Source: an uncultured Bacilli bacterium (GTDB lineage: Bacteria > Bacillota_I > Bacilli_A > RF39 > UBA660). Taken from it: a stretch of 53,387 nucleotides of DNA. Under the pieces are notes generated by a model. The model did not search any database and was not told where the DNA came from. It was given only the letters and a program-made list of their open reading frames with translations. Each line of letters starts with the position of its first letter. Position 1 is the stretch's first letter. Made by a program: the position numbers and the translations under genes. Where the stretch lies: the NCBI GenBank assembly GCA_934091055.1, contig CAKOKN010000008.1:1-53387 (forward strand). The letters are read 5' to 3'. Of the stretch, positions 50,742 to 53,387 are shown piece by piece.

Positions 50742-52007
50742 TTGTTGATTATTAAAAGAAAAGAAAAAATAGATACTAATAAAAAAAATATATTAAAAGA
50801 GAAGCTATCTAAACTAAAAAAAGGTAAAAAAGAAGTATATACTTCAAAAGAAGTAATAACTATTATGCTGTTTTCATTAGGATTAGGTTTTCTTATATGT
50901 TTTGCAGGAGTAAGTATTTTTTCAGGAAGAAACTACATAGCAATAAATAAAGATCTAGATAAAGTTGTTGATACATATTACGCAATAGTAGATAATTACT
51001 ATGGAGAATTAGATAAAAATACACTAGTTGAAGGTGCAGTAGAAGGAATGTTATCTTCAATCGGAGATACATATACAAGTTATAGTAATAGTGATGCTGC
51101 AGAAACATTTAATGAAACAATAAATGGAAGCTATGAAGGAATAGGCTGTAGTGTAGCAAGCTATGAAGATGGCAAAATTGTAGTTATTGAAGTATTTCAA
51201 GATTCTCCATCAGAAAGAGCAGGATTAAAAGTTGGAGATATAATAACAAAAGTAGATGGTGAAAGTTACGAAGGAAAAACTAGTACCGACATATCTAATT
51301 ATATAAAAGATAGCGGTAAAGAAAGTGTAACTTTAACAGTAGAAAGAGATAATCTAGAAAAAGATATAGTTATTAATTTAAGCAAAGTAGAAATACCATA
51401 TATAACAGGAAAAGTAATTGAACAAGATGATAAAAAAATAGGTTATATACAAATAGCATTATTCTCAAGTACTTCAAGTAAACAATTTAAAAATAAACTA
51501 GAAGAGTTAGAAAAAGAAAACATAGAAGGTTTAATAATAGACGTCAGAGGAAACACTGGAGGTTATTTAACATCAGTAACAGATATAAGTAATCTCTTCT
51601 TAGAAAAAGGTAAAGTAATCTATAGATTAGAAGATCAATCAGGTACAGTAAAAAAGAAAGATACCACTAAAGAAAAAAGAGACTATAAAATAGCAGTCCT
51701 AATAAATAAAGGATCTGCATCAGCCTCAGAAATATTAGCATCTGCTATTAAAGAAAGTTATAGCAAAGGCTACGTAGTAGGTACAAACAGTTATGGAAAA
51801 GGAACAGTACAACAAACAAAAAAATTACTAGATGGTAGTATGATAAAATATACCACTCAAAAATGGTTAACTCCAAATGGTAACTTTATTAATGAAGTAG
51901 GAGTAGAGCCAACAAATAAAGTAGAGCTATCAGAAGAATACTTAAATAACCCTAGTGAAGATACTGATAACCAACTACAAGAAGCAATAAAAATAATAAT
52001 TAAATAG
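50742..52007 (+). CDS. ctpA: C-terminal processing protease, S41 family (CtpA/CtpB type)
   Basis: 421 aa. One N-terminal membrane segment (~42-63), a helical region with VDTYYAIVDNYYGELDKNTL, a PDZ domain (GSYEGIGCSVASYEDGKIVV.. to ~215) and the peptidase core: LIIDVRGNTGGYL, NKGSASASEILASAI with the catalytic Ser, and SYGKGTVQQ with the catalytic Lys. It cleaves exported proteins near their C-termini; in spore formers CtpB takes part in sigma-K control. The start is TTG 50742 (or TTG 50745) because AGGAGATGATC covers 50731-50741, including the ATG at 50736. Confidence 0.93.
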   Translation: MLIIKRKEKIDTNKKNILKEKLSKLKKGKKEVYTSKEVITIMLFSLGLGFLICFAGVSIFSGRNYIAINKDLDKVVDTYYAIVDNYYGELDKNTLVEGAVEGMLSSIGDTYTSYSNSDAAETFNETINGSYEGIGCSVASYEDGKIVVIEVFQDSPSERAGLKVGDIITKVDGESYEGKTSTDISNYIKDSGKESVTLTVERDNLEKDIVINLSKVEIPYITGKVIEQDDKKIGYIQIALFSSTSSKQFKNKLEELEKENIEGLIIDVRGNTGGYLTSVTDISNLFLEKGKVIYRLEDQSGTVKKKDTTKEKRDYKIAVLINKGSASASEILASAIKESYSKGYVVGTNSYGKGTVQQTKKLLDGSMIKYTTQKWLTPNGNFINEVGVEPTNKVELSEEYLNNPSEDTDNQLQEAIKIIIK

Positions 52008-52028
52008 CATATTCTGCTATTTTTTTTA
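52002..52028 (+). terminator. Terminator after the S41 protease gene
   Basis: AAATAGCA/TGCTATTT stem with 5-base loop and T run; overlaps the stop. Confidence 0.75.
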
Positions 52029-52049
52029 TATAATTTATTGGTGATAACT

Positions 52050-52475
52050 ATGATCGTAAAATATACTGATAAAGAAAAACAATTGCTAGCTAGACTTATG
52101 CGAGCAGAAGCGGTAGGCGAAGGTAATTTAGGAATGCTAATGGTAGGAAATGTTGGTATCAATAGAGTACTCGCAGATTGTTTAACATTTAAAGATATTC
52201 GAAGTGTGTCAGAAATGATATATCAAAATCCAGGAGGATTTTCAGGTACTAGTAGTTCATTATTTTATGGTAATCCAACTGCCTTAGAGACATCACTAGC
52301 AGAAAGAGTACTAAGAGGAGAATACTATTATCCTGCTACTAATGCCTTATGGTTTTATGCCCCAAAATCAGGAACAAGTTGTAGCAGTACTTGGTGGAAT
52401 CAATCATTAGCAGGTAGATATAAAAACCATTGCTTCTATGAACCTGATAGTGGCGTTTGTAAAGAGATACATTAA
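52050..52475 (+). CDS. SleB/CwlJ-type cell-wall hydrolase
   Basis: 141 aa, the Hydrolase_2 domain alone: KQLLARLMRAEAVGEGNLGM with the catalytic Glu, VGNVGINRVLADC, YQNPGGFSG, AERVLRGEYYYPATNALWFY. SleB and CwlJ degrade cortex peptidoglycan during spore germination; short versions without signal peptide, such as this one, are more like CwlJ. ATG 52050 follows TTGGTGAT. The stop shares its last base with the start of the DUF368 gene. Confidence 0.9.
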   Translation: MIVKYTDKEKQLLARLMRAEAVGEGNLGMLMVGNVGINRVLADCLTFKDIRSVSEMIYQNPGGFSGTSSSLFYGNPTALETSLAERVLRGEYYYPATNALWFYAPKSGTSCSSTWWNQSLAGRYKNHCFYEPDSGVCKEIH

Positions 52476-53281
52476 TGAAAAACTTACTAAAAGGGTTTAT
52501 AATTGGTATAGGAAAGATAATACCTGGAGTATCTGGAGCTATGCTTGCTATAACAATGGGTGTATATGATAAGTCAATATATTATATAAATAACTTTAAA
52601 AGTAATAAAAAAGAAAGTATTAGATACTTACTACCATTAGCTTTAGGAATTATATTATCTATTTTAATTTTTAGTAGAATAATTACTTATACCTTAGAAA
52701 ATTATTATTTACCCACTAAACTATTCTTTATAGGTCTTATAATAGGAGGAATACCAAGTATTATAAATAAAACAGATAAAAAAAGTCACTCTATCACAGT
52801 AGTTAGTTTTCTATTATTTTTCTCTTTATCTATGCTTAGTATAAATAATAATTACTTAATAAAAGATAATATACAAGACATAATTATCTTCTTCATATCA
52901 GGTATAATAGAAGCTATAGGAACAGTAGTACCAGGAGTAAGTAGTACAGCACTATTAATGATAATAGGTACATATAATAATGTTATGTTATCTATAAGTA
53001 ACATTCTAAATATAGATAGTATAATACAAAATATCAAAATATTAATACCATTTATAATAGGCACATTACTAGGTATAATACTAACTATAAAATTAATAGA
53101 TTATTTATTTAAAAAATATAATAAAAAAGTATATAATTTTATACTAGGAGTATTATCTTCTAGTATAGTATTATTAATTATTCAATCTACTAATAAAGAA
53201 AGTAATATCTTAGAATTAATAGTAGGTATCATTCTCTTAATAACTGGCATCATAATATCTAATATATTCGAAGATAATTAA
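52475..53281 (+). CDS. DUF368 membrane protein (polyprenyl-phosphate transporter type)
   Basis: 268 aa with about eight hydrophobic segments. The two-fold motif of the family is visible: KIIPGVSGAMLAITMGVYD (~14-32) and GTVVPGVSSTALLMIIGTYN (~150-170), an inverted repeat arrangement. DUF368 proteins (PopT) recycle undecaprenyl phosphate across the membrane for wall synthesis. Co-translated with the SleB-type hydrolase (TAATG overlap); both concern the cell wall. Confidence 0.9.
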   Translation: MKNLLKGFIIGIGKIIPGVSGAMLAITMGVYDKSIYYINNFKSNKKESIRYLLPLALGIILSILIFSRIITYTLENYYLPTKLFFIGLIIGGIPSIINKTDKKSHSITVVSFLLFFSLSMLSINNNYLIKDNIQDIIIFFISGIIEAIGTVVPGVSSTALLMIIGTYNNVMLSISNILNIDSIIQNIKILIPFIIGTLLGIILTIKLIDYLFKKYNKKVYNFILGVLSSSIVLLIIQSTNKESNILELIVGIILLITGIIISNIFEDN

Positions 53282-53291
53282 ACAAAAAGAA

Positions 53292-53317
53292 AAAAGCCTA
53301 TCAAGGCTTTTATTTTT
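53292..53317. terminator. Terminator between the DUF368 gene and tRNA-Glu
   Basis: AAAAGCCT/AGGCTTTT stem, ATCA loop, followed by ATTTTT on the plus strand; A-rich on the left, so it may serve the minus-strand tRNA as well. Confidence 0.7.
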
Positions 53318-53321
53318 AAAT

Positions 53322-53387
53322 TGGTGACCAGTATGGAATTCGAATCCATGAATGCTGCCGTGAAAGGGCAGTGTGTTAAGCCACTTC
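53322..53387 (-). tRNA. tRNA-Glu (TTC), partial
   Basis: The minus strand ends ..TTCGAATTCCATACTGGTCACCA with a T arm and encoded CCA. The anticodon stem CTGCC/GGCAG encloses the loop CTTTCAC, so the anticodon is TTC, which reads Glu codons. Sequence agrees with Bacillus-type tRNA-Glu. The 5' acceptor bases lie beyond the right edge. Confidence 0.93.

Noticed and set aside
1..53387. CRISPR arrays
   Set aside because: No regularly spaced repeats of 24-37 bases were seen; the short tandem and direct repeats noted are two-copy only.

Overview
The window is about 53 kb of very AT-rich DNA from a walled, low-GC Gram-positive bacterium. TGA is used as a stop (for example at the ends of the genes at 24574 and 32354), so the genetic code is standard and this is not a mycoplasma. 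The housekeeping set (asnS, recA, gpsB-rnpB, pgsA, ssrA) together with sporulation-type proteins (a YunB homologue and a SleB-type hydrolase) points to an uncultured Bacilli/Firmicutes lineage, plausibly one of the small-genome gut groups. That placement is an inference from gene content and base composition.

Layout. 1-252: end of a 23S gene and a 5S rRNA. 363-5171: a coiled-coil membrane protein, a tail-anchored protein, queH, two membrane-tethered thioredoxin-fold proteins and trmL. 5288-14605: a co-oriented operon for a Tad/Flp-type pilus (CpaB, CpaF/TadA ATPase, TadB, TadC, a 62-aa pilin, a TadE-like protein, a TadZ/CpaE-like protein), preceded by three exported proteins of unknown family. 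14659-15708: a membrane metalloprotease with thermolysin-like motifs. 15709-16077: an intergenic region holding an apparent free-standing structured RNA with its own promoter and terminator. 16078-27735: a type IV secretion system of Gram-positive conjugation type (two-TM pilin-like proteins, VirB6-like, VirB3/PrgI-like, a VirB4 split over two genes, an M23/lysozyme hydrolase, a VirB8-like protein and a VirD4 coupling ATPase). No relaxase, integrase or transposase is visible. 27833-41250: rhodanese, yunB, sufB, an amidase, ssb, an Xre regulator, asnS, a lipoprotein, nifJ, hypothetical proteins, gpsB and rnpB. 41282-53281: rodZ-like, pgsA, an InlB-repeat surface protein, recA, a DagK-like kinase, a small gene with an unusually strong ribosome binding site, ssrA (minus strand), a SipW-type signal peptidase with a TasA/CalY-like export module, an S41 protease, a SleB-type hydrolase and a DUF368 transporter. 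A minus-strand tRNA-Glu runs off the right edge.

How it fits together. About 22 kb (5288-27735) is devoted to two cell-surface machines side by side, with a protease and a small RNA between them, embedded in chromosomal housekeeping genes. The T4SS without transfer or mobility genes, next to a Tad-like pilus with unrecognised exported partners, is the most interesting part. It may be a domesticated or dedicated secretion/adhesion apparatus instead of a conjugative element. Several exported proteins are cysteine-rich, and a thioredoxin-like protein with a CxxC motif is divergently transcribed from the pilus operon, suggesting disulfide handling outside the cell. Promoters repeatedly show an extended -10 (TGnTATAAT-like), often directly after a terminator of the previous gene.
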